Origin: Marimonas lutisalis
GTDB lineage: Bacteria; Pseudomonadota; Alphaproteobacteria; Rhodobacterales; Rhodobacteraceae
Reading direction: 5' to 3'
NCBI RefSeq assembly: GCF_005434965.1
Contig: NZ_SKCI01000004.1
Location: forward strand, 372,001 to 436,000
Length of the DNA: 64,000 bases
The position numbers and the translations under genes were made by a program. Shown one piece after another: positions 26,574 through 35,747 of this stretch (its first letter is position 1; each line of letters starts with the position of its first letter). The notes below the pieces were generated by a model, which worked only from the letters and a program-made list of their open reading frames with translations, had not been told where the DNA came from and searched no databases.

Positions 26574-27272
26574 TTACGCCGCCTTCCGCGCACCTTCCGC
26601 CGCCGCGCGGATCGCGCGGATGTTCTCGCCATAGGGCGCGGGATTGTCGACCGATCCGCCCTTGAACACGGCCGAGCCTGCCACGAAGCAATCCGCGCCC
26701 GCGGCCACGAGCGGCCCCACGGTGTTCGGGTCCACGCCCCCATCCACCTGGATATGGATCTCGCGATCGCCGATCATTTCGCGCACCTGCGCCACTTTCT
26801 GAACGCTCGACGGGATGAACTTCTGCCCGCCGAAGCCGGGGTTCACGCTCATCACCAGCACCATGTCGCACAGATCAAGCAGGTATTCGACAGCACTTGC
26901 CGGCGTGCCCGGGTTCAGGCTGATCCCCGCTTTCTTGCCGGTCGCGCGGATTGCCTGCAGCGTGCGGTGCGGGTGCGGGCCGGCCTCGAAATGCGCCACG
27001 ATCATGTCGGCGCCGGCCTCGGCATAGGCTTCGATGTAAGGGTCCACCGGCGCGATCATCAGGTGCACGTCCATGAAGGTTTTGACATGCGGCCGGAACG
27101 CCTTGACCGCTGGCGGCCCGAAGGTGAGGTTCGGCACGAAATGCCCGTCCATCACATCCACATGGACCCAGTCGGCCCCCTGCGCTTCGATCGCCTGGAT
27201 CTCGCGTCCGAAATCGGCGAAATCCGCCGACAGGATCGAGGGTGCAATCTTGATAGATCGGTCAAAAGCCAT
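26574..27272 (-). CDS. rpe: Ribulose-phosphate 3-epimerase
   Basis: A 232-residue TIM-barrel enzyme (CbbE) interconverting ribulose-5-phosphate and xylulose-5-phosphate. Diagnostic segments are [12 protein letters not shown] at the N-terminus, [12 protein letters not shown] with catalytic Asp and metal His, [13 protein letters not shown] with the phosphate-binding loop, and [10 protein letters not shown] near the C-terminus. In this operon it supplies ribulose-5-phosphate to phosphoribulokinase. It is separated from fba by 79 bases that carry an inverted repeat. Confidence 0.95.
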   Translation of the reverse strand: MAFDRSIKIAPSILSADFADFGREIQAIEAQGADWVHVDVMDGHFVPNLTFGPPAVKAFRPHVKTFMDVHLMIAPVDPYIEAYAEAGADMIVAHFEAGPHPHRTLQAIRATGKKAGISLNPGTPASAVEYLLDLCDMVLVMSVNPGFGGQKFIPSSVQKVAQVREMIGDREIHIQVDGGVDPNTVGPLVAAGADCFVAGSAVFKGGSVDNPAPYGENIRAIRAAAEGARKAA

Positions 27273-27323
27273 GCCAAACCTCCTTTTCGTCGGTGCGCGT
27301 TCCGCGCACCAGTGCCTTGCGGC

Positions 27324-27345
27324 GTAGGGCGGGCTTCAGCCCGCC
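27324..27345 (+). repeat. GTAGGGCGGGC inverted repeat between fba and rpe
   Basis: GTAGG followed by GGCGGGCT-T-CAGCCCGCC-type pairing makes a short perfect hairpin core (GGCGGGCT/AGCCCGCC). The identical 22-base unit occurs in reverse orientation at 44469-44490. It sits in the 79-bp gap where related operons place RuBisCO genes. Confidence 0.7.
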
Positions 27346-27351
27346 ATCCCC

Positions 27352-28407
27352 TCACGGATCAAGCGACCCGTCCGCGTAACGCTTCGCCATCTCGTCCATA
27401 TCGATCGGCTTGATCTTCGAGGCGTTGCCCGCCGTGCCGAACCGCTGGAACCGGTCAAGGCACAGCTTCTCCATCTCGTCCATCGCCGGGATCATGAATT
27501 TCCGCGGGTCGAACTCGGTGGGTTTTTCCTGTGCCACCTTGCGGAACTGGCCGGTGATCGCCATGCGGTTGTCGGTGTCGATATTCACCTTGCGCACGCC
27601 CGACTTGATGCCGCGTTCGATCTCCTCGACAGGCACACCATAGGTCTGGGGCATCTCGCCGCCATACTCGTTGATCAGGTCCTGCAGGTATTGCGGAACA
27701 GAGGACGAGCCATGCATCACCAGGTGCACGTTCGGGATCTTGGCATGAATCTTCTCGATCTGGCTGATCGCCAGCGTCTCGCCCGTCGGCTTGGTGCTGA
27801 ACTTGTAGGCGCCGTGGCTGGTGCCGCAGGCAATCGCCAGCGCGTCCACCTTGGTCAGCTTGACAAAATCCAGCGCCTCGTCCGGATCAGTCAACAGCTG
27901 GTCATGGCTCAACTTGCCTTCCGCGCCCGAGCCGTCCTCCTTGGCCGCCTGGCCGGTTTCCAGGCTGCCCAGAACACCCAGTTCGCCCTCGACACTTGCA
28001 CCGACCCAGTGCGCCATGCGGCTCACACGCTCGGTGATCTCGACGTTGTAATCCCAGCTCGCCGGCGTCTTCATGTCGGCTTCAAGCGAGCCGTCCATCA
28101 TCACGCTGGTAAAACCGTGCTTGATCGCCGACAGGCAGGTCTGTTCGTTGTTGCCGTGGTCCTGGTGCATGCAGATCGGGATGTCCGGGAACATCTCGGC
28201 CAGCGCCTGGATCATGTGCTTCAGCATGATATCCCCGGCATAGGACCGTGCCCCGCGGCTGGCCTGCATGATCACCGGCGCGTCGCATTTCTGCGCGGCG
28301 TTCATGATCGCCAGTCCCTGTTCCATGTTGTTGATGTTGAACGCGGGCACGCCATAGCCCTGCTCGGCGGCGTGATCGAGAAGTTGTCGAAGCGTGATAA
28401 GAGCCAT
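27352..28407 (-). CDS. fba: Fructose-bisphosphate aldolase, class II (CbbA)
   Basis: A 351-residue zinc aldolase joining dihydroxyacetone phosphate with glyceraldehyde-3-phosphate or erythrose-4-phosphate. Zinc and catalytic residues lie in [31 protein letters not shown] and VMHGSSSVP, and the substrate-binding segment KVNIDTDNR is present. Length is typical of the Calvin-cycle subclass CbbA. It lies directly after pgk; the next gene on the transcript is rpe. In several photosynthetic Rhodobacteraceae fba is followed by cbbL-cbbS, but not here. Confidence 0.95.
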   Translation of the reverse strand: MALITLRQLLDHAAEQGYGVPAFNINNMEQGLAIMNAAQKCDAPVIMQASRGARSYAGDIMLKHMIQALAEMFPDIPICMHQDHGNNEQTCLSAIKHGFTSVMMDGSLEADMKTPASWDYNVEITERVSRMAHWVGASVEGELGVLGSLETGQAAKEDGSGAEGKLSHDQLLTDPDEALDFVKLTKVDALAIACGTSHGAYKFSTKPTGETLAISQIEKIHAKIPNVHLVMHGSSSVPQYLQDLINEYGGEMPQTYGVPVEEIERGIKSGVRKVNIDTDNRMAITGQFRKVAQEKPTEFDPRKFMIPAMDEMEKLCLDRFQRFGTAGNASKIKPIDMDEMAKRYADGSLDP

Positions 28408-28419
28408 CGTCTTTCCTTG

Positions 28420-29625
28420 TTAAGCAGCAATCTCGGCGCGCATCAGCGCAGCAATTCCGGGCAACGTCCTGCCCTCGAGCCATTCCAGGAATGCACCCCC
28501 GGCCGAGGAGACGTAGGTGAAGTCATCCTTCACACCTGCATGAATTAACGCCGATACGGTGTCTCCGCCACCGGCAACCGACACAGCGCTGCCATTTCTT
28601 GTCAATTGGGCGGCCTTTTTCGCCAGTTCATTGGTCCCCTTGTCAAAGGGCGGGATCTCGAACGCGCCCAACGGGCCGTTCCACAAAATCGTTTTCGCCC
28701 CCTCCAGCGCCGTCTTGAACCGCTCGACCGATTGCGGCCCGGCGTCCAGGATCATCTGGTCGCCCGGGCACTTGTCCGCCGGAACCAGCGACATCGACGC
28801 GCCCGCCTTGAACTCGGATGCGGCCGCCACATCGGTCGGCAGGAACAGGTCGCAGTTGTGGCTCTCGGCCAAGCGGCGGATCTCGGCCACGGTCTCGACC
28901 TGGTCGGGCTCGTGCAGCGATGCGCCCATCGGCGCGCCGTCGGCATAGAGGAAGGTGTTGGCCATGCCTCCACCGATCACAACACCATCGAGCTTCTGCA
29001 CGAGGTTCTTCAGCACCGCGATCTTGGTTGACACTTTCGCGCCCCCCACGATGGCGATGGCCGGGCTTTGCGGCGCTTCCAGCGCCTTGGTCAGCGCGCT
29101 GATCTCCTCCATCATCAGCGGCCCGGCGGCCGACGGCATAAGATGCGCCACCGCCTCGGTGCTAGCATGCGCCCGGTGCGCGGTGGAAAACGCATCGTTG
29201 ACATAGATGTCGCCCAACCGCGCAAAAAGCGCGCCCAGACCGCTGTCATTGGCCTCTTCACGCGCGTCAAAACGCACGTTCTCGCACAGCAGCGCCTCGC
29301 CGTCCTTCAGCGCCTTCGCCGCCGCTTCGGCCTCGGGCCCGCTCGACGCCGGGCAGAACTTCACCTCCACCCCCATCGCGTTCGACAAGGCGATCACCAG
29401 CGGCTCGACGCTCATCGCGGGCACGACCTTGCCCTTGGGCCGGCCGAAATGCGTCAGGATCACGAGCCGCGCGCCCTTTTTCAGCAACGGTTTCATGCCG
29501 GCAGCGAACCGCGTGATCCGCGTTGCATCCGTCACCCGGCCCTCGGCCATCGGCACGTTCAGATCGGCCCGTACCAGCAGGCGCTGGCCCGCCACGTCCA
29601 TGTCGGTGATTGCAGGAATATCCAT
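28420..29625 (-). CDS. pgk: Phosphoglycerate kinase
   Basis: A 401-residue kinase interconverting 3-phosphoglycerate and 1,3-bisphosphoglycerate with ATP. The N-terminal family signature is in RLLVRADLNVPMAEGRVTD; later motifs are LTHFGRPKG, GGAKVSTKI, NGPLGAFE and AGGGDTVSAL. The ATG at 29625 (MDIPAITDMDV) starts one base after the gap stop (CTGATATGG), so translation is coupled; the frame upstream overlaps gap and was discarded. Glycolytic, gluconeogenic and Calvin-cycle roles are all possible. Confidence 0.95.
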   Translation of the reverse strand: MDIPAITDMDVAGQRLLVRADLNVPMAEGRVTDATRITRFAAGMKPLLKKGARLVILTHFGRPKGKVVPAMSVEPLVIALSNAMGVEVKFCPASSGPEAEAAAKALKDGEALLCENVRFDAREEANDSGLGALFARLGDIYVNDAFSTAHRAHASTEAVAHLMPSAAGPLMMEEISALTKALEAPQSPAIAIVGGAKVSTKIAVLKNLVQKLDGVVIGGGMANTFLYADGAPMGASLHEPDQVETVAEIRRLAESHNCDLFLPTDVAAASEFKAGASMSLVPADKCPGDQMILDAGPQSVERFKTALEGAKTILWNGPLGAFEIPPFDKGTNELAKKAAQLTRNGSAVSVAGGGDTVSALIHAGVKDDFTYVSSAGGAFLEWLEGRTLPGIAALMRAEIAA

Positions 29626-29626
29626 A

Positions 29627-30625
29627 TCAGATCGTCCCCATGTGTACGGCATTGTCCGCCATCCGGCAGCTAAAGCCCCATTCGTTGTCATACCAAGCCA
29701 GCACGCGCACCAGCCGCCCGCCCATCACCTTGGTCTGGTCCGCGGCAAAATTCGACGAAGCGGTGTTGTGGTTATAATCGACCGAGACCTTCTTTTCCGT
29801 CTCGTAGGTCAGGATGCCCTTCATCGGGCCCGCCGCAGCGGCGGCGATCACTTCGTTGATGTCCTCGGCCGTGACATCCTTGGCCGCGACAAAGGTCAGG
29901 TCCACCGCGCTCACATTCGGCGTCGGCACCCGGATGGCCGACCCATCAAGCCGGCCGTTCAGTTCCGGCAGCACGAGCCCGATCGCCTTGGCCGCCCCGG
30001 TCGAGGTGGGGATCATGCTCATCGCCGCGGCACGCGCGCGGTACAGGTCCTTGTGGCGGCGGTCCAGCGTCGGCTGGTCACCGGTATAGGAATGGATCGT
30101 GGTCATGATCCCCGACTCGATCCCGATCGCATCGTTGATCGCCTTGGCCACCGGCGCCAGGCAGTTCGTCGTGCACGACCCGTTTGACACCACCAGGTCA
30201 TCCGCCGTCAGCATGTCCGAGTTCACGCCATGCACGATGGTCTTGTCCGCATTGGTCGCGGGCGCCGACACCAGCACCTTTTTCGCGCCCTGGCGCAGGT
30301 GCACCGAGGATGCCTCCTTCGAATTGAATTTGCCCGAGCATTCCAGAACCACGTCCACGCCGGACCAGTCCAACTCTTCGGGGTCGTAGGTCGAAAACAC
30401 CTTCATCGGGCCCTGGCCCACATCCATCATGTCGCCTTCGATCCGGATGTCGCCCGCAAAGCGGCCATGCACGCTGTCGTATTTCAGCAGATGCGCGATA
30501 TCCTCGATCGGCCCGGTGGCGTTCATCTTCACCACCTGGATGTCGTCGCGCGCGTTCTCGATGATGCTCGACAGCGTGCAGCGCCCGATACGGCCAAAGC
30601 CGCTGATCCCAACCTTTACGACCAT
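29627..30625 (-). CDS. gap: Glyceraldehyde-3-phosphate dehydrogenase, cofactor motif altered
   Basis: A 332-residue enzyme converting 1,3-bisphosphoglycerate and glyceraldehyde-3-phosphate. The Rossmann motif is SGFGRIGR (residues 8-15), and the catalytic cysteine is C151 in SNGSCTTNC with its histidine in HSYTGDQ. At the adenosine-ribose position the usual N-D pair is N35-A36 (KMNATGP). Loss of that aspartate generally relaxes NAD specificity and allows NADPH, as in Calvin or gluconeogenic GapB-type enzymes; this is an inference. It is placed between tkt and pgk in the operon, consistent with the reductive direction. Confidence 0.93.
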   Translation of the reverse strand: MVVKVGISGFGRIGRCTLSSIIENARDDIQVVKMNATGPIEDIAHLLKYDSVHGRFAGDIRIEGDMMDVGQGPMKVFSTYDPEELDWSGVDVVLECSGKFNSKEASSVHLRQGAKKVLVSAPATNADKTIVHGVNSDMLTADDLVVSNGSCTTNCLAPVAKAINDAIGIESGIMTTIHSYTGDQPTLDRRHKDLYRARAAAMSMIPTSTGAAKAIGLVLPELNGRLDGSAIRVPTPNVSAVDLTFVAAKDVTAEDINEVIAAAAAGPMKGILTYETEKKVSVDYNHNTASSNFAADQTKVMGGRLVRVLAWYDNEWGFSCRMADNAVHMGTI

Positions 30626-30646
30626 GTCTTTCCCTCTCGTCTCGTC

Positions 30647-32638
30647 TTATTTCATCAGCCGGCGCGCGGCCTCGGCCACGGCATCGGCGGTAATTCCGAA
30701 ATGCTGATACAGCTCATCGGCCGGCGCCGACGCGCCAAAGCCGGTCATGCCCACAAAGGCCCCCTCGCAGCCCAGCATCTCGCCCCAGCCCTGTTTCACC
30801 GCGGCCTCGACACCCACGCGCGGGGCATCGCCCAGCACCTCGGCCCGGTACTCCGCATCCTGACCGGCGAAAAGCTCGAAGCACGGCGCCGACACCACGG
30901 CGACCTTTTTGCCCTCGGCCTCCAGTGCCTCGGCGGCGGCCAGCGCAATCTCCACTTCCGAACCGGTGGCGATCAGCGTGGCATCGCGCTTGGGCCCTGC
31001 ATCCTTCAGCACATAGGCGCCACGCGCACTCATGTTGGCATCGGTATGGGTGGTGCGCACGCAGGGCAGGCCCTGCCGGCTCAGGCACAGCACGCTGGGC
31101 GTGCGGGTGTCCTGCATCGCGATCTCCCACGCCTCGGCGGTTTCCACCACGTCGGCGGGGCGGAACACGTTCAGGTTCGGCATCGCCCGCAGGCTGGCCA
31201 CATGTTCCACCGGCTGGTGCGTCGGGCCGTCCTCGCCCAACCCGATGCTGTCATGTGTCATGACATAGACCACCGGCACCTCCATCAGCGCGCTCAGCCG
31301 GATCGCCGGGCGACAGTAATCGGCAAAGGCCAGGAAGGTGCCGCCGTAGGGCTTGAACCCGCCATGCAGCGCTACGCCATTCATGATCGCGCCCATGCCG
31401 TGCTCACGCACACCGTAATGGATGTAGTCGCCACCGTAATTGTCCTTCGAAACCGGCTGCATCCCCTTCGTGCGGGTGTTGTTCGATCCGGTCAGGTCGG
31501 CAGAGCCACCCACCGAATTGGGCAGCGTCGCATTGACCACTTCCAGCGCCATTTCGCTGGCCTTGCGGGTGGCCACCTTGGGCGCATCCGCCGACAGGCG
31601 CTTGCGATACGCGGTCATCGCCTCGGTCAGCGCCGCGGCATCCACCTCGCCGTGGCTTGCCTCGAACGCCGCTTTTTGCGGGGAAGAGGTCAGGCGGCCC
31701 TCCCACGCAACACGGACCGCCTGACCACGCTTGGCAATCGCTTGCCACGCCTCGTAAACCTCGTTCGGAATTTCGAACGGCGCATGGGACCAGCCCAGCG
31801 CTTCGCGCGTCAGCGCGATTTCCTCGTCGCCCAGCGGTGCGCCATGGGTGGCTGCCGTGCCCTGCTTGTTGGGCGCGCCGAACCCGATGATCGTCTTGCA
31901 GGCGATCAGGCTGGGGCGCGGATCGGCCTTCGCGGCTTCGATCGCCTCGGACACGGCCTCTTTATCGTGCCCATCCACCGCCTGCACATGCCAGCCGGCA
32001 GCGGCAAAGCGCGCCTTCTGATCGGTCGAGGTCGATACATCGGTGCTGCCGTCGATGGTGATCGCGTTGTCGTCCCACATCACCACCAGTCGGCCCAGGC
32101 CCATATGCCCGGCAAAATCGATCGCCTCGTGCGAAATGCCCTCCATCAGGCAGCCGTCGCCGGCAATCACATAGGTGTAGTGATCGACCAGGTCATCGCC
32201 GAACCGCGCGTTGTCCATCCGCTCGGCCAATGCCATGCCCACGGCGGTGGTGATCCCCTGACCCAGAGGGCCGGTTGTGGTTTCAATCCCCTTGGCATGG
32301 CCATATTCCGGGTGGCCCGCCGTGCGGTATCCCATCTGGCGGAAGTTGCGCAGCTGCTCCATGTCCATATCGTCATAGCCCAGCAAGTGATTGATCGAAT
32401 AGACCAGCATGCTGCCATGCCCCGCGCTCATCACAAACCGGTCGCGGTCGGCCCAGCGGTCGGCGCTGGGATCGATGTTCATGAAGCGGTTGAACAGCAC
32501 CGTCGCCACGTCCGCCATGCCCATCGGCGCGCCGGGGTGGCCCGAATTGGCAGCCTGCACCGCGTCCATCGCCAGCGCCCGGATGGCATTGGCCATCAGG
32601 TCCTCGGTCGAGGTCGAAATCTTGGCTTGGGTATTCAT
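30647..32638 (-). CDS. tkt: Transketolase
   Basis: A 663-residue thiamine-diphosphate enzyme transferring two-carbon units between sugar phosphates. Signature parts: the N-terminal [12 protein letters not shown], the ThDP/Mg site [13 protein letters not shown] with WDDN, the central [11 protein letters not shown] with catalytic Glu and [16 protein letters not shown]. Length is normal for full transketolases. In the operon it regenerates xylulose-5-phosphate and ribose-5-phosphate, but it can equally serve the pentose-phosphate pathway. It may therefore justify retention of the operon even without RuBisCO. Confidence 0.96.
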   Translation of the reverse strand: MNTQAKISTSTEDLMANAIRALAMDAVQAANSGHPGAPMGMADVATVLFNRFMNIDPSADRWADRDRFVMSAGHGSMLVYSINHLLGYDDMDMEQLRNFRQMGYRTAGHPEYGHAKGIETTTGPLGQGITTAVGMALAERMDNARFGDDLVDHYTYVIAGDGCLMEGISHEAIDFAGHMGLGRLVVMWDDNAITIDGSTDVSTSTDQKARFAAAGWHVQAVDGHDKEAVSEAIEAAKADPRPSLIACKTIIGFGAPNKQGTAATHGAPLGDEEIALTREALGWSHAPFEIPNEVYEAWQAIAKRGQAVRVAWEGRLTSSPQKAAFEASHGEVDAAALTEAMTAYRKRLSADAPKVATRKASEMALEVVNATLPNSVGGSADLTGSNNTRTKGMQPVSKDNYGGDYIHYGVREHGMGAIMNGVALHGGFKPYGGTFLAFADYCRPAIRLSALMEVPVVYVMTHDSIGLGEDGPTHQPVEHVASLRAMPNLNVFRPADVVETAEAWEIAMQDTRTPSVLCLSRQGLPCVRTTHTDANMSARGAYVLKDAGPKRDATLIATGSEVEIALAAAEALEAEGKKVAVVSAPCFELFAGQDAEYRAEVLGDAPRVGVEAAVKQGWGEMLGCEGAFVGMTGFGASAPADELYQHFGITADAVAEAARRLMK

Positions 32639-32666
32639 AACAGGTCTCCTCCGAAAGACACGGAAC

Positions 32667-33539
32667 TCAGGCGCGTTTGCTCTCGCTCACCAGCCGGTGC
32701 ACCATCGGCGTGAAAATCAGCTGCATCGCCAGGTCCATCTTGCCCCCCGGGATCACGATCGAGTTCGCCCGGCTCATCCAGCTGTCGTGGATCATGCTGG
32801 TCAGGTAGGGGAAATCGATGCCCCGCGGATCCTTGAAGCGGATCACGACAAGGCTTTCATCCGCGGTGGGAATCCAGCGCGCGACGAACGGGTCCGACGT
32901 ATCCACCACCGGCACACGCTGGAAATTCACGTCGGTTTCGATGAACTGCGGGCAGATGCAGTGCACATAGGCGTGCATCCGGCGCAGGATCGTGTCGGTC
33001 ACCGCTTCCGTGGTGTAACCGCGCTGCGCCTTGTCGCGATGGATCTTCTGGATCCATTCAAGGTTGATCACCGGCACAACACCGATCTTCAGATCGGCCA
33101 GCTTGGCCAGGTTGACCTCGTCATTCACCACCGCGCCATGCAGCCCTTCATAGAACAGAAGGTCCGAGCCGTCGTCGAACGGCGCCCAATTGGTGAAATG
33201 GCCCGGCGGCACGCCATAACGCTCTGCCTCGTCATCGTCATGCACGTAATGGCGCGTTTTCCCCGCGCCGGTTTCACCATATTCGCGGAACACGCGCTCC
33301 AGCTCGCCCAGCTCGTTCGCATCATAGGAAAAATGCGAAAAGGTCTCGTCACCGGCGGCCTTGCGGGCCTCCAATTCGGCTTTCATCGACGCGCGATCAT
33401 AGCGGTGAAACGCATCACCCTCGATCGACACCGCGTTGATTCCCTCGCGGCGGAAAATCTGGTCGAACGTGCCTTTTACCGTGCTCGTGCCCGCACCCGA
33501 CGAGCCCGTCACCGAGATGATGGGGTGTTTTTTGCTCAT
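32667..33539 (-). CDS. prk: Phosphoribulokinase, class I (bacterial)
   Basis: A 290-residue kinase making ribulose-1,5-bisphosphate from ribulose-5-phosphate and ATP, the committed reaction that supplies RuBisCO. The P-loop is [15 protein letters not shown] near the N-terminus. Conserved features include [22 protein letters not shown], the base-containing [11 protein letters not shown] and the C-terminal [16 protein letters not shown]. Length fits the octameric, NADH-activated proteobacterial class. Its product has no other well-known use, so its presence without RuBisCO nearby is the main oddity of this operon. Confidence 0.95.
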   Translation of the reverse strand: MSKKHPIISVTGSSGAGTSTVKGTFDQIFRREGINAVSIEGDAFHRYDRASMKAELEARKAAGDETFSHFSYDANELGELERVFREYGETGAGKTRHYVHDDDEAERYGVPPGHFTNWAPFDDGSDLLFYEGLHGAVVNDEVNLAKLADLKIGVVPVINLEWIQKIHRDKAQRGYTTEAVTDTILRRMHAYVHCICPQFIETDVNFQRVPVVDTSDPFVARWIPTADESLVVIRFKDPRGIDFPYLTSMIHDSWMSRANSIVIPGGKMDLAMQLIFTPMVHRLVSESKRA

Positions 33540-33555
33540 ATTTTCAATTCCTTAG

Positions 33556-34563
33556 CTACCCTCGGAACAGTCCGCGCTGTCCGAACAGGGCCGAAACCTC
33601 CTGGTCCGGCAGATCGTGATAGGTTGCCACCCGGTCGACCTTTTCGGCCGAGCCGAACACGAACGGCGTGCGCGCGTGCAACTCTCGCGCGCTCTGGTCG
33701 AGGATCGCATCGCAGCCATCCGTGGCCTTGCCGCCCGCCTGCTCGACCAGAAAGGCAATCGGCGCACATTCATAAACCATGCGCAGCCGGCCGCGCTCGT
33801 AACCCGGGCGCGCATCGCCGGGATAAAGGAACACGCCGCCGCGGGTCAGGATGCGGTGGGTTTCCGCCACCAGGCTCGCCACCCAGCGCATGTTGTAGTT
33901 CTTGTCGCGCGGGCCCGTGTCACCGGCCAGGCAGTCGTCGATATAGGCGCGTATCGGCTTGGTCCAGTGACGATAGTTCGACGCGTTGATCGAAAATTCC
34001 TTCGACGTCACTGGGATATTCATCGCCGCGCTGGTCAGGACGAAATTGCGGCTCTCCGGGTCCATGGTAAACATCAGCGTGCCGTCGCCAAAGGTCACCA
34101 CCAGCGCCGTTGCCGGCCCATAGATCACATAGCCGCCCGCGATCTGCTCGCGCGCCTTGCGCAGGAAACTCTCCTGCGCGCCGTCCTTGGCTTCGAAGAT
34201 CGAAAAGATCGTCCCGATCGAAACATTCACGTCGATATTCGATGACCCGTCCAGCGGGTCGATCGCCAGCGCGTATTTGCCCTCGGGGTTCAGCTCCAGA
34301 ACCTGCTCCTGCTCTTCGCTGGCATAGTATCTGACACTGGTCTTGCGCAGCGCGGCCTCGAACATCTCGTCGGCCATCACGTCCAGCGCCTTCTGCTGGT
34401 CGCCGTCCGTGTTCTCGCCCACGCCTTCGCCCAGCGCACCGGCCAGCGGACCGCGGGCGATGATACCGGCCACCTCACGCGACACCTCGCAGACCGCACG
34501 TATCACCGGCGCAAGATCGGCCGGTATCCGGTCAGACGAAATGATCTCTGCGGATTGGTTCAT
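33556..34563 (-). CDS. fbp: Fructose-1,6-bisphosphatase, class I (CbbF)
   Basis: A 335-residue Mg-dependent sugar bisphosphatase (fructose-1,6- and probably sedoheptulose-1,7-bisphosphate). Metal-binding motifs are [18 protein letters not shown] and [19 protein letters not shown] with the phosphate-binding residues. The ATG at 34563 (MNQSAE) follows GGGGGGAGAA; the frame continues six codons upstream to an unsupported ATG. It is the first gene of the operon, divergent from cbbR with a 104-bp promoter gap. Confidence 0.95.
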   Translation of the reverse strand: MNQSAEIISSDRIPADLAPVIRAVCEVSREVAGIIARGPLAGALGEGVGENTDGDQQKALDVMADEMFEAALRKTSVRYYASEEQEQVLELNPEGKYALAIDPLDGSSNIDVNVSIGTIFSIFEAKDGAQESFLRKAREQIAGGYVIYGPATALVVTFGDGTLMFTMDPESRNFVLTSAAMNIPVTSKEFSINASNYRHWTKPIRAYIDDCLAGDTGPRDKNYNMRWVASLVAETHRILTRGGVFLYPGDARPGYERGRLRMVYECAPIAFLVEQAGGKATDGCDAILDQSARELHARTPFVFGSAEKVDRVATYHDLPDQEVSALFGQRGLFRG

Positions 34564-34623
34564 TTCTCCCCCCGAATCCAATGGCTGCAGTCTCCTCGGG
34601 GTTGATATTCCAGAAACGCGAGG

Positions 34624-34641
34624 TTTATAGAATTTAATAAA
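34624..34641. promoter_or_regulatory. CbbR/LysR-type binding site candidate
   Basis: The AT-rich segment has TTTAT and ATAAA arms eight bases apart and contains TTA-N7-TAA (34625-34637), the T-N11-A form reported for CbbR sites. It lies between the divergent fbp and cbbR starts, 27 bases before cbbR, in a position suited to control of both. It stands out in otherwise very GC-rich DNA. Confidence 0.65.
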
Positions 34642-34667
34642 ATGAATGTCAGCCTAAAGGAAATTTA

Positions 34668-35591
34668 ATGGCGCGACTCGAAGCCGTCACCCTGAAACAG
34701 CTCCGCGCCCTGCGTGCGGTCGCGGATTACGGGTCGATCACCGCCGCCGCCGAGGTGCTGTCGCTCACCCCGCCGGCCGTGCACACCCAGCTGCGCACGC
34801 TTGAAGACAACCTCGACTGCACCCTGCTCGATCGCTCCCCTGCGGGCGGCGCGCAGCTCACCACCGAAGGGCGTGCCGTCCTCGATGCCAACATCACGAT
34901 CGAGTCGGCGCTGGAAAGTTGTGCCCAGAAATTAAAGGCTTACCGCGAAGGCCGCACCGGCGTCGTGGTGCTGGGCGTGGTCTCCACCGGCAAGTATTTC
35001 GCGCCCCGGCTTGTTGCCCAGCTGCGCCAGGCCTTCCCGGAAATCGAAGTGATCCTCAAGGTCTCGAACCGCGACGGCATCATCACCGCGCTGCAGCAGC
35101 GCGCGATCGAACTCGCGATCATGGGCCGCCCGCCGCGCACGCCCGCGGTGCATGCCGAACCCATCGGCGAACATCCGCACGTCATGATCGCGGCCCCAGA
35201 TCACCCTCTCGCGGGTCGGCGCGGCATCGCGCCGCAGGCCCTGCTGGACCAGACCTTCATCGCCCGCGAACAGGGCTCGGGCACCCGTATCCTGATGACA
35301 CGCTACCTCGACCGGATCGGTGGCGGCACGCCCTACCGGCTGGTCGAGATGGATTCGAACGAAACCATCAAGCAGGCGGTGATGGCCGGCCTCGGCATCG
35401 CCATGATCTCGCAGCACACCGTGACCGAGGAACTGCGCTCGGGCCGGCTTGTCGCGCTCGATGCCGACACGCTGCCGATCCGCCGGCAATGGTACCTGCT
35501 GCACCGCGCCGATCTCGACATGTCACCGACGCTCAATACGGTCTTCAACCATATCGCCGAACAAAAGGGGGCGTTCCTGCCCAGCCTGTGA
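34668..35591 (+). CDS. cbbR: LysR-family regulator of the Calvin operon
   Basis: A 307-residue LysR transcription factor. The N-terminal winged helix-turn-helix occupies residues about 5-65 (LKQLRALRAVADYGSITAAA, then SLTPPAVHTQLRTLEDNLDC). The effector domain follows from about 90 (GVVVLGVVSTGKYFAPRLV). AAGGAAATTTA precedes the ATG. It is divergently transcribed from fbp with a T-N11-A site between, the standard arrangement of CbbR, which senses metabolites such as RuBP or NADPH. The gene ends at a structured intergenic element shared with two other places in the window. Confidence 0.9.
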   Translation: MARLEAVTLKQLRALRAVADYGSITAAAEVLSLTPPAVHTQLRTLEDNLDCTLLDRSPAGGAQLTTEGRAVLDANITIESALESCAQKLKAYREGRTGVVVLGVVSTGKYFAPRLVAQLRQAFPEIEVILKVSNRDGIITALQQRAIELAIMGRPPRTPAVHAEPIGEHPHVMIAAPDHPLAGRRGIAPQALLDQTFIAREQGSGTRILMTRYLDRIGGGTPYRLVEMDSNETIKQAVMAGLGIAMISQHTVTEELRSGRLVALDADTLPIRRQWYLLHRADLDMSPTLNTVFNHIAEQKGAFLPSL

Positions 35592-35603
35592 TGCATCCGG
35601 CGT

Positions 35604-35689
35604 TTCATCTTGCCGCAAATATCCCGGGGGAGGCCGCAAAATGCCTGGCATTTTGCGGCTTGGGGGCCGGCCCCCATCCCGCACCGCCC
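35604..35689. repeat. Modular intergenic element, copy next to cbbR
   Basis: It begins with the 27-base box ending in CAAATATCCCGGGGG (26 of 27 identical to 13829-13855). A hairpin with 13-bp perfect arms follows (GCCGCAAAATGCC at 35634, GGCATTTTGCGGC to 35660). Then comes a GGGGGCCGGCCCCC palindrome resembling the segment at 13899. The G-loop hairpin at 35690 follows directly. The whole lies between the convergent cbbR and quinone oxidoreductase genes. Confidence 0.65.
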
Positions 35690-35740
35690 TGCCGCCCGCG
35701 GGCGTCGGGGTGGGTGGGTGGGCGACGCCCGCGGGCGGCA
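35690..35740. repeat. Hairpin with G-quadruplex-type loop, copy 1
   Basis: An 18-bp perfect inverted repeat (TGCCGCCCGCGGGCGTCG at 35690-35707, its complement at 35723-35740) encloses the 15-base loop GGGTGGGTGGGTGGG, four G-triplets separated by single Ts. A second hairpin with the same loop length and pattern is at 50605-50653. Both lie between convergent genes. Confidence 0.85.
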
Positions 35741-35747
35741 TCCCCGC

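Noticed and set aside
30230-32713. 827-codon plus-strand frame opposite transketolase and gap
   Set aside because: Entirely antisense to transketolase and the gap 5' end, with Arg/His-rich composition and no ribosome-binding site or motif.
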